Origin: Methylobacter sp.
Lineage (GTDB): Bacteria; Pseudomonadota; Gammaproteobacteria; Methylococcales; Methylomonadaceae
Assembly (NCBI GenBank): GCA_026399025.1
Contig: JAPLRU010000096.1
Span: 1 to 33,589 of the forward strand
DNA length: 33,589 nt
Reading direction: 5' to 3'
In this document: positions 33,456-33,589 of the stretch, in pieces
Position numbering within the stretch: the stretch's first letter is position 1
Layout of the letters: each line of letters starts with the position of its first letter
The notes under the pieces: generated by a model
Seen by the model: the letters and a program-made list of their open reading frames with translations, nothing else
The model's database searches: none
Told to the model about the DNA's origin: nothing
Made by a program: the position numbers and the translations under genes

Positions 33456-33589
33456 CCTGAGTTCGGGATAAGAACTCGATGGGCGAGCGCCGCCATTTTT
33501 GCATAAAATTCTGTTCCCATAACGCAATCGACATGCCCAATTTCGGGCTCTCTATATCCATAAGTATCTACACAAGTACCGGCTCCTTC
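33453..33589 (+). repeat. Repeat at the window end, starting in the DUF3095 stop codon
   Basis: TAACCTGAGTTCGGGATAAG (33453-33472) matches 16198-16217 exactly; its first three bases are the stop codon. Near the right edge, CGGGCTCTCTATATCC and ATAAGTATCTACACAA (33560-33575) resemble the right end of the family B region at 5419-5458. No gene is present in the final 134 bases. Confidence 0.6.

Overview
The window looks like chromosomal DNA of a gammaproteobacterium. The minus-strand order ndk-rlmN-pilW-hisS-yfgM-bamB-der and the order tgt-yajC-secD-secF are both typical of that class. A methanotroph-like member of the Methylococcales (Methylobacter-like) is my best guess, from the moderate GC content and the dense small palindromic repeats, but no gene here proves it.

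Layout. 1-539: repeat-rich leader. 540-3968: large MscK-type mechanosensitive channel. 4261-5034: two-gene STAS/anti-sigma-kinase switch. 5035-5549: nested repeat elements. 5550-8885: short-form NAD-dependent glutamate dehydrogenase. 8886-9617: AT-rich stretch without a gene. 9618-15943: RTX-type secreted protein with its own terminator, then a GT2 glycosyltransferase, a GT4 glycosyltransferase and a TPR protein ending in a second strong terminator. 16431-16925 (minus): thiol peroxidase. 17356-24767 (minus): the ndk-to-der block (nucleotide balance, rRNA/tRNA modification, pilus assembly, histidyl-tRNA synthesis, outer-membrane assembly, ribosome assembly). 24852-29306 (minus): tgt-yajC-secDF, combining queuosine tRNA modification with the Sec translocon accessory complex. 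29911-33455 (plus): OmpA-like lipoprotein with a QQQGYP repeat tail, thiD, thiE and a DUF3095 protein.

The most unusual aspect is the repeat load. At least five families of small non-coding elements lie between genes. They are nested in each other: one insertion has a 6-bp target duplication and an unoccupied copy of its target elsewhere in the window. Several run into coding sequence: the last codons and stop of hisS, the signal-peptide region of bamB, and the stop codons of the MscK-like gene and the DUF3095 gene all lie in repeat sequence. A hairpin family built on an AAGGC/AAAGGC motif occurs at three junctions of the der-pilW operon.

The second point of interest is the RTX/GT2/GT4/TPR cluster, which could be a local system for making a glycosylated surface or secreted protein. 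That is inference only. No tRNA, rRNA, CRISPR array, full insertion sequence, phage gene or recognisable defence system was seen.
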